Shown here in pieces: positions 1 through 8,871 of a stretch of 64,000 bases of DNA; position 1 is the first letter of the stretch, and the number at the start of each line of letters is the position of its first letter. The position numbers and the translations under genes were made by a program. The stretch comes from JAIBJN01 sp963811635 (lineage in GTDB: Bacteria; Actinomycetota; Thermoleophilia; Gaiellales; Gaiellaceae). The notes beneath the pieces are model-generated. The model made no database searches. It was not told the DNA's origin and worked only from the letters and a program-made list of their open reading frames with translations. Where the stretch lies: the NCBI GenBank assembly GCA_963811635.1, contig CAWESB010000018.1, forward strand, positions 1-64,000, given 5' to 3'.

Positions 1-1
1 C

Positions 2-85
2 GTGCTCGTCGTCGTTGCCGCGACCAGCGTCCCGGCCCGGCTGGCCACCCGGATCCGCCCCTCCGACGCGCTCCGCTACGAGTGA
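2..85 (+). CDS. FtsX-like ABC transporter permease, C-terminal end (partial)
   Basis: Only the last 27 codons are inside the window. The reading ends PARLATRIRPSDALRYE, the typical tail of MacB/FtsX-type ABC permeases: a short cytoplasmic segment in which a basic helix is followed by a P-x-D/E-A-L-R-x-E ending, right after the last membrane span. The hydrophobic VLVVVAA just before it fits the end of that span. The upstream part and any partner ATPase lie outside the window, so substrate and role cannot be given. The call rests on the C-terminal motif alone. Confidence 0.6.
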   Translation: MLVVVAATSVPARLATRIRPSDALRYE

Positions 86-115
86 GTCGCTCGACGAGCG
101 GAACGCGCGGCTCTG

Positions 116-1054
116 TCACCGGGCCCTCGTGGCGCGTTCGAGAACCCGCCCGACCGGTGGCATGCGCGGGGGGCGCCACACGTGTCGCTCTTCGAAGGGC
201 CAAGCGTAGATGGGGTTGCCGTCGCGAACCAGCTCGAGCAGACGCGGCTCGCCGAGCTCCGCGGTGGACCACTCGTAGATGCGTTGCAACCGCGGCACGA
301 TCACCGCGTAGTCGAGCAGCCGGCCAAGACGCTGCTCGTCGGCGATATAGCGCTCCACGTCGAGCGCGAGCGGATAGCGGTTTGGGAGCACGCGGCGGAG
401 TGAGAGAAAGACACCGGCCATGCCGAGCCGGGGATCGCCGAGCAGGCGGCTAAGCGGAGCGAACCGTCCCAACGCAAGGCGCGGCGCCCCGACGAGCGCG
501 TGCGCGTAGAGCACGCGGACCAGCGCGACGTTCATGAAGAAGCGCTCCGGCGCGCTCTCTGCTTCGGCGAGGTCGCGGTGCTCCAGGTAGGCATCCACGA
601 TGCTTGCGTTATGAGCTCGGTACCAGTTCCGCCCCGTCGGTCTCGCGATGAACTCCAGCCACCGCCGCACAGGCTGCGACGACGGCTCTCCGGCCAGGCC
701 GCCGACGAGTGCGACGGATTCGCATCCGTCTCGCAGCAGTCGCTCGTTGACCGCCCGCCACCACACGCTGCCGGGCGGCGAGGCGTCGAGGGGATCAAGC
801 ACACCACGGTGCACTTGCCAGCGCATGAACGACAACGCCGCCCGCCGGAACGGCAGGTGTCGCGGGGCGCGGCCGGTCGGCCCGTGGTAGGTCCGTGCGA
901 CCAAGGCAAGACGCGCCGCGGGATCGTCGCGCGCGGCTGCAACCTGCGCCTCAGCCGAGGCGAGGGCAGCGCCTGCGTACCGGCTCATCGCCGGGAAGTG
1001 ATAGCGAAGTGCAGCGACGATCGCACCGACCCGACGCGGGATCATTAGGGTCAT
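116..1054 (-). CDS. conserved hypothetical protein
   Basis: A 312-residue soluble protein that I do not recognise. It is rich in Arg, Trp and Tyr, with mostly helical segments and no signal peptide or membrane span. Notable stretches are PPGSVWWRAVNERLL and RPTGRNWYRAHNASIV in the middle and PFEERHVWRPPR near the end. The start is the ATG at 1054, with a second in-frame ATG three codons later. The frame stays open far upstream, but that extension would run through the divergent exporter gene and has the composition of an antisense shadow. It starts head-to-head with the MFS gene, only 3 bp apart, so both must share promoter DNA lying within each other's coding sequence. Confidence 0.7.
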   Translation of the reverse strand: MTLMIPRRVGAIVAALRYHFPAMSRYAGAALASAEAQVAAARDDPAARLALVARTYHGPTGRAPRHLPFRRAALSFMRWQVHRGVLDPLDASPPGSVWWRAVNERLLRDGCESVALVGGLAGEPSSQPVRRWLEFIARPTGRNWYRAHNASIVDAYLEHRDLAEAESAPERFFMNVALVRVLYAHALVGAPRLALGRFAPLSRLLGDPRLGMAGVFLSLRRVLPNRYPLALDVERYIADEQRLGRLLDYAVIVPRLQRIYEWSTAELGEPRLLELVRDGNPIYAWPFEERHVWRPPRMPPVGRVLERATRAR

Positions 1055-1057
1055 CTG

Positions 1058-2704
1058 ATGCGGCGCTGGCTCCCCCTGATCATTCTCGCGGCAGCCCAGT
1101 TCGTGATGGTGCTCGACTCGAGCGTCATGAACGTCTCGATCTCGCAGATCGTCGCCGACCTCGACACGACCGTCACCGGCGTTCAGCTCGCAATCACCGC
1201 GTACACGCTGGTGATGGCCGCATTCATGCTCGTGGGAGCGAAGCTCGGCGACATCCTGGGGCGCGACCGCGCGTTCGGAATCGGCCTCGCGGTGTATGGG
1301 CTGGGCTCGCTGACGACTGCCCTGAGCCCGAACCTCTCCGTCCTCTTGTTTGGCTGGTCGCTGGTCGAAGGGCTCGGGGCCGTGCTTGTGATCCCGGCGA
1401 TCGCCGCCCTGGCTGCGGCGAACTACGAGGGGAAGGAGCGCGCCTTCGCCTACGGGATCATCGGCGGTGTCGCCGGCGCGGCGATCGCGGTCGGCCCCGT
1501 CATCGGGGGATGGGTGACGACGAACTACTCGTGGCGCCTCGTGTTCGTCGCCGAGGTCGTCGTCGTGATCGCCATTCTCCTCGTGCGCAAGCGGATGCAG
1601 CCCTCGCCGCGGCCGGAGCATCCGCCGCGCCTCGACTTCGTCGGCGCGGCGCTGTCGGCCGCAGGGCTCGGCCTGATCGTCTTCGGCATCCTGCAGAGCA
1701 GCAAGTGGGGCTGGCTGCAGCCTCTCGATGCGCCCACGATCGGCGGCACCGAGATCACCCCGCTCGGCTTTTCATTGGTGCCGTTCCTGATCGCCGGTGG
1801 ACTCCTTCTTCTCTGGTTGTTCAACTTTTGGGAGGAAAGGCGCCAGCGGCTTGGCGAGAGCACGCTCCTCGAACGCGCGCTGCTTCGAATCGAGCCGCTC
1901 CGCGCCGGACTGGCCTCACTTCTGTCGCAGCAGCTCGTGCTCATGGGCACGTTCTTCGTGCTTCCCGTCTACCTCCAGGTTGTTCTCGGCCTGGACGCAT
2001 TCGAGACCGGGAAACGGCTTCTACCGATGTCGGTGACCATGCTCATCGCGGCGCTCACGGGTCCGAAGCTCGCTGCACGGATCGCCCCGAGGCTGGTTGT
2101 GCAGATCGGCCTCGCCTCAATGGTGGTCGCGGCTCTCGTCCTGGTGGGCACGATCGATGTGGCACTGAACGAAACGGCATTCAAGCTGTCGCTCGCGTTC
2201 TTCGGGGCCGGCGCAGGCCTGATGATGTCCCAGCTCGGCAACGTGATCATGTCGTCGGCACCGCCTGAGAACACGAACGAAGCAGGTGGGCTTCAGGGCA
2301 CTGCTCAGAACCTGGGCGCATCGCTCGGAACGGCTCTCATCGGCTCTGTCCTACTCACAGGCCTACTCACCGGCTTCAACACCCGAATCGCCGAGAACCC
2401 CGCGCTATCCGAGCCCGTGCGCACGGAGATCGCTGCCGCGACGGAGGAGGGCATCGAGATCGTCACCACCGAGCAGGTGCACGCGATCGTGACCGATGCA
2501 GGAGCATCGCCGGCGGAAGCGGACGCGATCACCGCCGACTACGGTGAGGCGCAGCTTGACGCGCTGAAGAAGGCGATGTTTGCGGTTGGCATACTCGCCC
2601 TCCTCTCGATCGTCTTCACGCGCCGACTGCCGGCAAAACCGACGGGGGCAGCGTCAGAGACCGGTGTCCGGGCCCCGGCGGTCGCGACTTCTGCATCCGA
2701 TTGA
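1058..2704 (+). CDS. MFS transporter, DHA2 (EmrB/QacA-like) drug exporter family
   Basis: A 548-residue inner-membrane protein with about 14 hydrophobic spans, the size and topology of the 14-TM DHA2 drug:H+ antiporters. The N-terminus carries the family signature around MVLDSSVMNVS (TM1, with the conserved Asp). It is followed by LVGAKLGDILGRDR, the cytoplasmic motif A between TM2 and TM3. A large loop near residues 435-490 (acidic and Ala-rich, ATEEGIEIVTTEQ) separates the last spans and is common in actinobacterial members. The most likely role is proton-driven efflux of a hydrophobic compound; the substrate cannot be read from sequence. It is divergent from the unknown gene at 116-1054. 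No strong ribosome binding site precedes the ATG. Confidence 0.88.
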   Translation: MRRWLPLIILAAAQFVMVLDSSVMNVSISQIVADLDTTVTGVQLAITAYTLVMAAFMLVGAKLGDILGRDRAFGIGLAVYGLGSLTTALSPNLSVLLFGWSLVEGLGAVLVIPAIAALAAANYEGKERAFAYGIIGGVAGAAIAVGPVIGGWVTTNYSWRLVFVAEVVVVIAILLVRKRMQPSPRPEHPPRLDFVGAALSAAGLGLIVFGILQSSKWGWLQPLDAPTIGGTEITPLGFSLVPFLIAGGLLLLWLFNFWEERRQRLGESTLLERALLRIEPLRAGLASLLSQQLVLMGTFFVLPVYLQVVLGLDAFETGKRLLPMSVTMLIAALTGPKLAARIAPRLVVQIGLASMVVAALVLVGTIDVALNETAFKLSLAFFGAGAGLMMSQLGNVIMSSAPPENTNEAGGLQGTAQNLGASLGTALIGSVLLTGLLTGFNTRIAENPALSEPVRTEIAAATEEGIEIVTTEQVHAIVTDAGASPAEADAITADYGEAQLDALKKAMFAVGILALLSIVFTRRLPAKPTGAASETGVRAPAVATSASD

Positions 2705-2876
2705 ACCTTTTGCGCGGATTCGATTCCCTTCGCGCCGCTGGGGCTCAAGGGGCGCATTGAGCCGGCAAGCGACGCAGGGTTCTGCGCATTAACCACAACG
2801 CGGGATCGGCGCCGACCCCGATGTGGGTCTGAAGCGGACGCGCGACGCTTGACATGGCTCCGGATGGAGGTGACAA

Positions 2877-2936
2877 GTGGTGCAGACGAAGGGGCTTACC
2901 TACGACCAGCGCCGTGGAGACGAGACATCCCAGTAG
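2877..2936 (+). CDS. possible 19-residue peptide gene
   Basis: A very short reading frame of 19 codons (VVQTKGLTYDQRRGDETSQ, then TAG) starting at GTG 2877 or GTG 2880. Its main support is an unusually perfect Shine-Dalgarno, TGGAGGTGA at 2865-2873, matching eight bases of the 16S anti-SD at ideal distance. A TTGACA hexamer lies at 2849-2854, but no good -10 follows at the usual spacing. A 10-bp inverted repeat (2894-2903 with 2933-2942) covers codons 6-9 and the stop codon, and two perfect hairpins follow. The next gene is on the opposite strand, so this is not a leader of a downstream gene. I do not recognise the peptide; it could also be chance. Confidence 0.3.
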   Translation: MVQTKGLTYDQRRGDETSQ

Positions 2937-2942
2937 GTAAGC

Positions 2943-2993
2943 GGAGAGGCCGCTTTCGCGGCCTCTCCGTCGTGTCGGCCGACGGCCGACACG
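2943..2993. terminator. tandem perfect hairpins between convergent genes
   Basis: Two adjacent perfect inverted repeats. GGAGAGGCCGC (2943-2953), a 4-nt loop and its complement (2958-2968); then CGTGTCGGCC (2971-2980), GAC and its complement (2984-2993). There is no U-tract. They lie between the end of the MFS exporter (+) or the small peptide frame and the end of the cupin gene (-), so a bidirectional terminator is the simplest reading. Together with the inverted repeat at 2894-2942 they could also form a structured small RNA. Confidence 0.5.
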
Positions 2994-3005
2994 CGGCCGG
3001 ACGAT

Positions 3006-3470
3006 TTACTCGATCGGGATCTCGAAGCGAGCGATGATGCCGGGGTCGCCGCCTCTCGCGAGCAGCTTGGGATCGGGATCGCGAGTCGCCACCCATGCAT
3101 ATCCCTGTTCGGGGTAGGCGACGACGTCCGGGAAGCTCCCGGCACTGATCGCGAGGATCTGAGCGGGTTCTTCGTTGGGGTTGCTGAACGCGTGGAGTCC
3201 GGCTCGTCCCTCGGGGCAGAAGACGAAGTCGCCCGGAGCCAGCTCCTCTTCGCCGTGTTGGTTCCGGAAGACGGGACGACCGCTCAGGACGAAGAACATC
3301 TCTTCGGCTCCGAAGTGCATATGCATCCGCATCTCAGGAGCGTCGGGGGCCAGTTCGTAGAGCGTTGCTCCCATCCTGGCGTCGTCCGGCCGCCAGAAGA
3401 TTCGATGCCGAGTCCTGTCTTCTTCGTTGTCTCCGTCCCACGCGTCGGAGAACAGGTTCTGACGAATCAT
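3006..3470 (-). CDS. cupin domain-containing protein
   Basis: A 154-residue single-domain cupin. Residues around MRMHMHFGAEEMFFVLSGRP form cupin motif 1 (H-x-H then E), and the PGDFVFCPEGRAGLHAFSNP stretch forms motif 2 with its His, so a metal site in a beta-barrel is likely. Substrate unknown; such proteins range from small dioxygenases to sugar-binding sensors. The frame is open for another 90 codons upstream, but GGAGGTG followed by six bases precedes the ATG at 3470 and decides the start. The roughly 285 bp between this start and the GNAT remnant at 3756 shows nothing else I can support. Confidence 0.85.
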   Translation of the reverse strand: MIRQNLFSDAWDGDNEEDRTRHRIFWRPDDARMGATLYELAPDAPEMRMHMHFGAEEMFFVLSGRPVFRNQHGEEELAPGDFVFCPEGRAGLHAFSNPNEEPAQILAISAGSFPDVVAYPEQGYAWVATRDPDPKLLARGGDPGIIARFEIPIE

Positions 3471-3755
3471 TCCGTGCACCTCCAAGTCGTAGCGGTGGCA
3501 CGCAGCGTCCGAGGCCGCCTCGAACGCAGCCTCGGCGCCTGCGCCAATCATGCGCGGCCGTCGCCGCGTCTGACCGCTATCTCGTCGCCGGATCCACGGC
3601 GGGATCGTAACGTTCGCCGACTCAGATGCGAGCGATCGGGTCGAGCGCATTCGTTCGGTGCGTCGAGCCACGCGTCGCGTCCCGGAATGACGCCATGCCT
3701 CAGGTGATGAAAGGTCAGCCTCGCCTGGGCCAGTGTTCGGGAATGTCACCTGAGT

Positions 3756-4269
3756 TTGCGGCAGCTAGCGTTAACGGCCGTGCGGAAAGGCCCGGGACAG
3801 CTTGTCCTTCGCGAAGTCGAAGATCGTGATCTCAGCGTCCTATTCGAGCATGCGACGGATCCCGATGCGATTCGGATGGCCGCGTTCACGTCGCCGGATT
3901 TTGATGATCGAACCGCCTTTGAGCGACGGTGGGCGCGGCTGAGGAGCGACGCGCTCAACGACGAACCGGGTCGTCGAGGTCGACGGTCGGGTCGTGGGTC
4001 ACATTGCGAGCTTCGACTTGGAGGGTCACCGCGAGGTCACCTATTGGATCGGCCGTGAAGATTGGGGCCGTGGGATTGCCACGCGTGCTCTACAAGCGTT
4101 CTTGCAGGTGGAGGCAACCCGTCCTCTTTACGCTGGCGCTGCGAGCGACAACGCCGCGTCGATTCGTGTGTTGACGAAGTGCGGTTTCCTCATCGTGGGC
4201 GAGGGGCGCGGGTTCGCTCATGGGCGCAACGAGGAGACGGACGAGGTCATGCTCCGACTCGATGCATGA
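3756..4269 (+). pseudogene. GNAT family N-acetyltransferase, frameshifted
   Basis: Two overlapping frames together make one acetyltransferase. The first (to about 3957) reads LVLREVEDRDLSVLFEHATD, a typical GNAT N-terminus with beta-1 and alpha-1. The second (from about 3958) continues RVVEVDGRVVGHIASFDLEG, YWIGREDWGRGIATRALQ (the acetyl-CoA binding R/Q-x-x-G-x-G/A loop, here WGRGIA) and ASDNAASIRVLTKCGF, the standard C-terminal motif. A single-base indel near 3950-3965 joins them. RimJ-like amino-group acetyltransferases are the closest type. The start is uncertain (TTG 3756 or GTG 3780). Either a real disruption or one consensus error; the protein sequence on both sides is undecayed, which favours a recent event or error. 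Confidence 0.8.
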
Positions 4270-4313
4270 CCCAACTGCCCTCACCTGGGAGAGCGTGTTC
4301 TCGCCTGTGACGC

Positions 4314-4360
4314 GGAGGCGCCGCTTGGACTTTGGGCGGGTTCGATTCCCGCCGCCTCCA
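4314..4360 (+). other. tRNA/tmRNA-like 3' fragment (T-arm plus acceptor stem)
   Basis: A canonical T-arm, GCGGG-TTCGATT-CCCGC (4336-4352), is followed by CGCCTCC-A (4353-4360). The complementary 5' strand GGAGGCG occurs only 16 bp upstream of the T-stem (4314-4320). D-arm and anticodon arm cannot be placed between them, and no CCA is encoded. This is what the end of a tmRNA or tRNA gene looks like, but not a whole one. It sits 2 bp beyond the stop codon of the flippase-like gene on the other strand. A remnant of an integration site is possible. Confidence 0.45.
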
Positions 4361-4362
4361 CT

Positions 4363-5433
4363 TCAGGACTCGCGCTGGCGGGGTTGGATCCCCGTGCCGG
4401 GCGCGGCGTCCGTCGGTCCCTGCTCGGGTCGGTAGCGCTTCCACGTCGCCCCGGTCAGAAGGCCGATCAGGAGTGTGGGCACGACGGTCAGGACGCGGTA
4501 GACGAGGACCGCCGCGACGACTTCGGCCTGGCCGCCCCCGAAGCCGACGAGCGCGGTCGTCAGGCCGAGCTCGACGATGCCGAGCCCACCCGGGGTGATG
4601 GGAATCGAGCCGAGCAGGCGCACGAGGGACCATGCAGCGAATGCCTCGACGGCGGTGACCTCGTCCGCGCTGACGCCGAGGACGCGGAGCGACACGAGCA
4701 GCACCAGGTAGACGGTGAGATGCCCGGCGAGCGTCGCGAGCGTCAGGACGTGCCAGCGGCGCCTGAGGAGCGAGTTCGTGCGGGCGCGGAAGCGCACGAA
4801 CGCCTCGCCGTCCCACGTCACCGGCTTCTTCCGAAACAGCCGCTTGCCCCACGAGACGGCTCGGGCCGCGAGGTCGCCGACCCGGCGCGCCACCCTCGGT
4901 GTGCTGAGGCCGGCGGCGAAGCCTGTCAGCACGACCACCAGGATCGCGAGCCCGATGAACGCGATCGTGTCGAGCGCGGCATGGGGAGTGCCCGTCAGCG
5001 CCAGGAGCGCGAGCGCGACGGTCGGGAACGCGAGCATGGCGAGTTGGTTCCAGACGCCGGTCACCGCCACCGCCAGGCTGACCGGAGCGGCAGCGAAGCC
5101 CCAGCCCCGCAGCATGGCGAACGACAGCGCCATTCCGACGGCGACTCCCGCCGGCGCGACGTACGTCGACGCGGTCGATGCCTGGGTGACGACGAACGCC
5201 GGGCGGAACCGCAGGCCCGGCAGCGCGGCCATCCAGGGAGGCGCGAAGGTGGCGAGGTTCAGCGCCGTCGCTCCCGCGAGAAGCCCGATTTCCGCCCAGG
5301 AGAGGCCCTTGACGACGCCCCACACGTCGCGGTAGTCGGCGATGCGCGGCAGGACGAAGACGAACGTTCCCACCACCACGGCGATCCCGAGGCCGCCGCC
5401 GAGTACGTGTCGCTTCGAAACCCGCTTCCGCAT
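4363..5433 (-). CDS. lysylphosphatidylglycerol synthase TM region / flippase-like protein (UPF0104)
   Basis: A 356-residue polytopic membrane protein with about eight spans. The family hallmark is near the C-terminus: SIPITPGGLGIVELG, matching the P-x-x-P-G-G-x-G motif of the UPF0104/YbhN and MprF membrane domain. It has no C-terminal aminoacyl-transferase domain, so it is the stand-alone flippase-like form, thought to move lipids or lipid-linked molecules across the membrane. Before the spans comes a short basic N-terminus MRKRVSKRH, which is why I use the ATG at 5433 rather than the open frame upstream. Convergent with the GNAT remnant. Confidence 0.85.
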   Translation of the reverse strand: MRKRVSKRHVLGGGLGIAVVVGTFVFVLPRIADYRDVWGVVKGLSWAEIGLLAGATALNLATFAPPWMAALPGLRFRPAFVVTQASTASTYVAPAGVAVGMALSFAMLRGWGFAAAPVSLAVAVTGVWNQLAMLAFPTVALALLALTGTPHAALDTIAFIGLAILVVVLTGFAAGLSTPRVARRVGDLAARAVSWGKRLFRKKPVTWDGEAFVRFRARTNSLLRRRWHVLTLATLAGHLTVYLVLLVSLRVLGVSADEVTAVEAFAAWSLVRLLGSIPITPGGLGIVELGLTTALVGFGGGQAEVVAAVLVYRVLTVVPTLLIGLLTGATWKRYRPEQGPTDAAPGTGIQPRQRES

Positions 5434-5588
5434 TTGCCGTCGGTGCGAGTTTCCCCGATCCCTCCTGGCCCGGCCGGGTGAGCGCAATCTCGTGCCCCTG
5501 CAGAGCCCCCGCAACCCAGCCGCTCACGACCTACGATGTCCGCGAGCAGGACGGCGTGATCCAAGCCCGCGTCTGAAACGAGGTCTGC

Positions 5589-5912
5589 ATGGCGGAAGTG
5601 GTCGACACATATGACCTCACGGCGCCTGCGCAATCGGGCTGGGCTGTCGACTACCGAATTCGGCGCGAGGACGGGGAGGAGCTCCACGCCGAGGTTCGCT
5701 GCTGGGAGAAGGCGCACGCCGCCGCCGAAAGGGCGGCAAACAACGAGGCTCTCTCGGCGATCGCGGATCGAGGCATTGCCGCCGCACTCGAGTATGCGGA
5801 GATCGTGGAGTCCCCGGCGACTCGCGGCGCGGTGCTGATCTCGATCTGGTTCGATCCCGCCGACGACGGCAATCTGTGCCGTCGGGTCAGCTACGAGCGC
5901 GCCGTCGGGTAG
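5589..5912 (+). CDS. hypothetical protein (107 aa)
   Basis: A 107-residue soluble protein without a recognised family. Its middle is an Ala/Glu-rich helix (WEKAHAAAERAANNEALSAI) followed by a hydrophobic strand (RGAVLISIWFDP). ATG 5589 is preceded by GAGG eight bases upstream. It stands alone between the flippase-like gene (divergent) and the RTX gene. Composition and third-position GC match real genes here. No function can be proposed. Confidence 0.55.
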   Translation: MAEVVDTYDLTAPAQSGWAVDYRIRREDGEELHAEVRCWEKAHAAAERAANNEALSAIADRGIAAALEYAEIVESPATRGAVLISIWFDPADDGNLCRRVSYERAVG

Positions 5913-6071
5913 CTCAACGGCCGCTCTCGAGCAGTGATCAATCTCGAGGTCTTCGGCGAATCGGCAGACGAGCTACGGTTCGCACCGACCGAGTAGTCCG
6001 TTCGGGCGTTCCCCGCGGCGTCGACACCTGGCGGTGTGGACAAAGGCCGCCGCCCGAACCATGATCGAAGT

Positions 6072-7879
6072 ATGGAGGCACTCGACCGAGGCCGCGCTCC
6101 CCGGCGGGCCGTTTCACGCATTCTGGTCACCGCCGCCGTCCTGACGGCCGCGTTCGGCCTGGCGGCGCAAGCGCAGGCGGCGGTGCACGCATCGGTCGCG
6201 AACGGGAGGTTGACGGTCACGGGCTCCGGCGCGGGTGAGCGGATCGGCCTGCGAGCGTCCGCCGGCGGGCGCCTCGTGGTCGACGTCAAGGACAACGGGA
6301 GCGCCGACTTCTCCTTCCTCCGCAGCAGCTTCTCGCGGATCGTGGTCAACGGCGGCGGCGGCAACGACCGGCTCCGCATCAACGAGGCCGCGGGCGCCTT
6401 CACCAACACCGAGAAGACGACTTTCAACGGCGGCGACGGCGTCGACACGCTCATCGGCGGGCGCTTCGCCGAGACGCTGAACGGCGGCGCGGGCAACGAC
6501 GTCATCGACGGGAACGCAGGGGCCGACAAGGTGCTCCTGGGCACCGGCAACGACGCCCTCACGTGGAACGCCGGCGACGGCGCCGACAAGGTCACCGCCG
6601 GGCACGGGGTCTCGACACGGTCACCGTGAACGGCACCAGCGGCGCCGACGCGCTCAGCGTCGCCCCGGGGCCGACGCCCGGTCATGTCAGGGTCAACGGC
6701 GCTCTCGACCTCCTCGCCGCGGAGACGCTGAACGTCAATCCGCTCGGCGGCGCCGACACGACGACCCTCAACAACTTGCCCGGGAGCGGCGTCGCCTTCG
6801 TCAACGTCGGGCTCGGCGTCGGCGGGGTCGGGGACGTCGCCGCCGACGTCGTCGTCGTCAACGGCACCGCGGCTCCGGACATCGTCCAGGCTGCGGCTGC
6901 GGGAGCTACCGTCCAGGTCACCGGGCTCGCCGAGCAGGTGAACGTCGACCAGTCGGAGGCTGCCAACGATCGGCTGACCGTCAACGGGCTCGGCGGCAAC
7001 GACACGCTGAGCGCGGGCGCGCTCGCTGCGCTCTCCTGCGACTCACGGCCGACGGGGGCGACGGCCTCGACGCGATCAACGGCGGCAACGGGGCCGACAC
7101 GCTCATCGGCGGCAACGGCGACGACACCGTCGACGGCAATGTCGGCAACGATATCGGCCTTCCTCGGCGCCGACAACGACATCTTCGTCTGGGATCCCGG
7201 CGACGGCAGCGATGTCGTCGAGGGTCAGACCGGCTCCGACACGCTCCGCTTCAACGGCTCCGCCGGCGCCGAGATCTTCGCCGCCACCTCGAACGGCGGC
7301 AGGCTGCTGTTCACCCGCAACGTCGGCAACATCGTCATGGACGTCGACGACGTGGAGACGCTGACGGTGAACGCCCTCGGCGGCGTGGACACCGCCACCG
7401 TCAACGACCTGACCGCGACCGACGTCACGGCGGTGAACGTCGACCTCGGCGTCGCCGGCGTCGGCGACGGAGCTGCCGACTCGCTCACCGTCAACGGGAC
7501 GGTCGGGGCGGACCTCCTGAGCCTGGCGGGCAGCGCCGGCTCGGTCACGGTCACGACAACGGCGTTCGCGATCGCGGTCACGCGGGCCGAGCCGGCGAAC
7601 GACACCCTCACCGTCAACACCTCGGCGGGGGCCGACATCCTCGGCGCGTCGGGGCTTGCGAGCTCCAGCGTCCTCCTGACCGTCAACGGCGGCTCCGAGG
7701 CCGACACCCTCGTCGGCAGTCAGGGGAACGACACGATCAACGGCGATGCCGGCGATGACTACCTGAACGGCGGCAACGGCAACGACACCCTCAACGGCGG
7801 CGCCGACACCGACACGATCGACGGCGGCCCCGGCATCGACTCGGCCGCGAACGGCGAGGTCGTCTTCAACGTCCCCTAG
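6072..7879 (+). pseudogene. RTX-repeat calcium-binding secreted protein, frameshifted
   Basis: A secreted protein of about 600 residues. After a basic N-terminus comes a signal peptide (ILVTAAVLTAAFGLAAQAQA). The rest is beta-rich domains interspersed with blocks of RTX nonapeptides (G-G-x-G-x-D-x-U-x), for example NGGDGVDTLIGG near 6430, NGGNGADTLIGG near 7080 in another frame, and the final block from about 7690 ending NGGADTDTIDGG. These repeats bind calcium and fold as parallel beta-rolls outside the cell. Three frame changes are needed, near 6605, 7040 and 7155; the last two compensate. Each side reads cleanly, so sequencing or assembly indels in repetitive GC-rich DNA are likely, though decay cannot be excluded. 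Confidence 0.8.
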
Positions 7880-7892
7880 GGCGTCTAGGGGA
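7872..7892 (+). terminator. hairpin containing the RTX stop codon
   Basis: TCCCCTAG (7872-7879), a 5-nt loop and CTAGGGGA (7885-7892) form a perfect 8-bp stem. The stop codon TAG of the RTX gene is inside the left arm. No U-tract follows. Probable transcription end. Confidence 0.45.
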
Positions 7893-8010
7893 TCGCGACG
7901 CCCGTGAGCACGACCGGGCCGAGCGTGTAGTCCAAGCTCGAGCGACTGGCTCACGCCGACCCTTGCCGCGTCCGCGTGAGCGCACGCGGACGGAGTAGGC
8001 TCGGGCTCCG

Positions 8011-8871
8011 ATGAACGTGGACGTGAACGGGACGCGCCTGTGGTTCGACGTCGACGGGGCAGGGCTCGTGCCCGACGGCCCGGCGATGCGGGAGCGGCCG
8101 ACGGTCGTGCTCCTGCACGGCGGGCCCGGGAGCTTCGACCACACGTACTTCAAGCCGGAGTTCTCGCGGCTGGCCGAGGTGGCGCAGGTCGTCTACCTCG
8201 ACCTCCCGGGACACGGCCGCTCCCAGTGGGGCGACCCGGAGAGCTGGAGCTTCGAGGCGTGCGCCGACGACGTCCGCGGCTTCTGCGATGCGCTCAGCAT
8301 CGCGCGCCCAGTCGTCTACGGGCATTCGCTCGGCGGTTTCGTCGCCATGGTCTACGGCGCGCGGCACCCCGGCCACGCGGCGGGGCTCGTGCTGCACTCG
8401 ACGATGGCCCGCTTCGACCTGGACCGCCTCGTCGAGGACTTCCGCCGCGCAGGAGGCGACGAGGTGGCCTCCGTCGCGGAGCGCGTGTACGGCGGCGACA
8501 GCGAGTCGGTGACCGACGAGGAGTGGGCTCCCTGCTGGGCGTTGTTCGGTCCGTGGGTGACGGGCGAGCAGGAGCGGGCGCGCACAACCGTGAACCGGGA
8601 GCTGAACGCGCCGGGCCTCGTCCTCATGCGCAGCTTCGACGCCGTCGACCGGCTCGGCGCCATCGACTGCCCGACGCTCGTCTGCGTCGGCGAGCTCGAC
8701 CCGATGACCTCGGTGGTCGCGGCGCAGGAGATCGCCGAGGCGCTCCCCGCCGCGGTCGCGCGGCTCGAGGTGATCGAGGGGGCGGGGCACTTCTCGTGGA
8801 TGGATGCGCCCGAGCGCTTCTGGCCGCTTCTCCTCGACTTCGTCGCCTCCGTGGGTGCCCGCGATGCGTGA
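8011..8871 (+). CDS. alpha/beta hydrolase, proline iminopeptidase-like
   Basis: A 286-residue alpha/beta-hydrolase. LLHGGPG (residues about 34-40) is the oxyanion-hole motif characteristic of prolyl iminopeptidase relatives. GHSLGG (about residue 110) carries the nucleophilic Ser, GELDPMTS the acid and GAGHFSW the catalytic His, so the triad is complete. It has no signal peptide and is cytoplasmic. The family cleaves N-terminal proline or hydrolyses small esters and amides; which applies here cannot be told. A TAGGCT hexamer ends 9 bp before the ATG, so the transcript leader is very short. Its stop overlaps the start of the VOC gene, and that gene overlaps polX: a three-gene operon. Confidence 0.85.
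   Translation: MNVDVNGTRLWFDVDGAGLVPDGPAMRERPTVVLLHGGPGSFDHTYFKPEFSRLAEVAQVVYLDLPGHGRSQWGDPESWSFEACADDVRGFCDALSIARPVVYGHSLGGFVAMVYGARHPGHAAGLVLHSTMARFDLDRLVEDFRRAGGDEVASVAERVYGGDSESVTDEEWAPCWALFGPWVTGEQERARTTVNRELNAPGLVLMRSFDAVDRLGAIDCPTLVCVGELDPMTSVVAAQEIAEALPAAVARLEVIEGAGHFSWMDAPERFWPLLLDFVASVGARDA

Noticed and set aside
4000..4360. Complete tmRNA gene ending at 4360
   Set aside because: A 5' tRNA-like half would have to lie near 4000 inside the GNAT coding sequence, and I find no matching acceptor strand or tag-peptide region there.
4286..4360. Complete tRNA gene
   Set aside because: CTCACCTGGGAGAG resembles a D-arm, but no anticodon stem-loop or 5' acceptor strand can be placed at normal distances.
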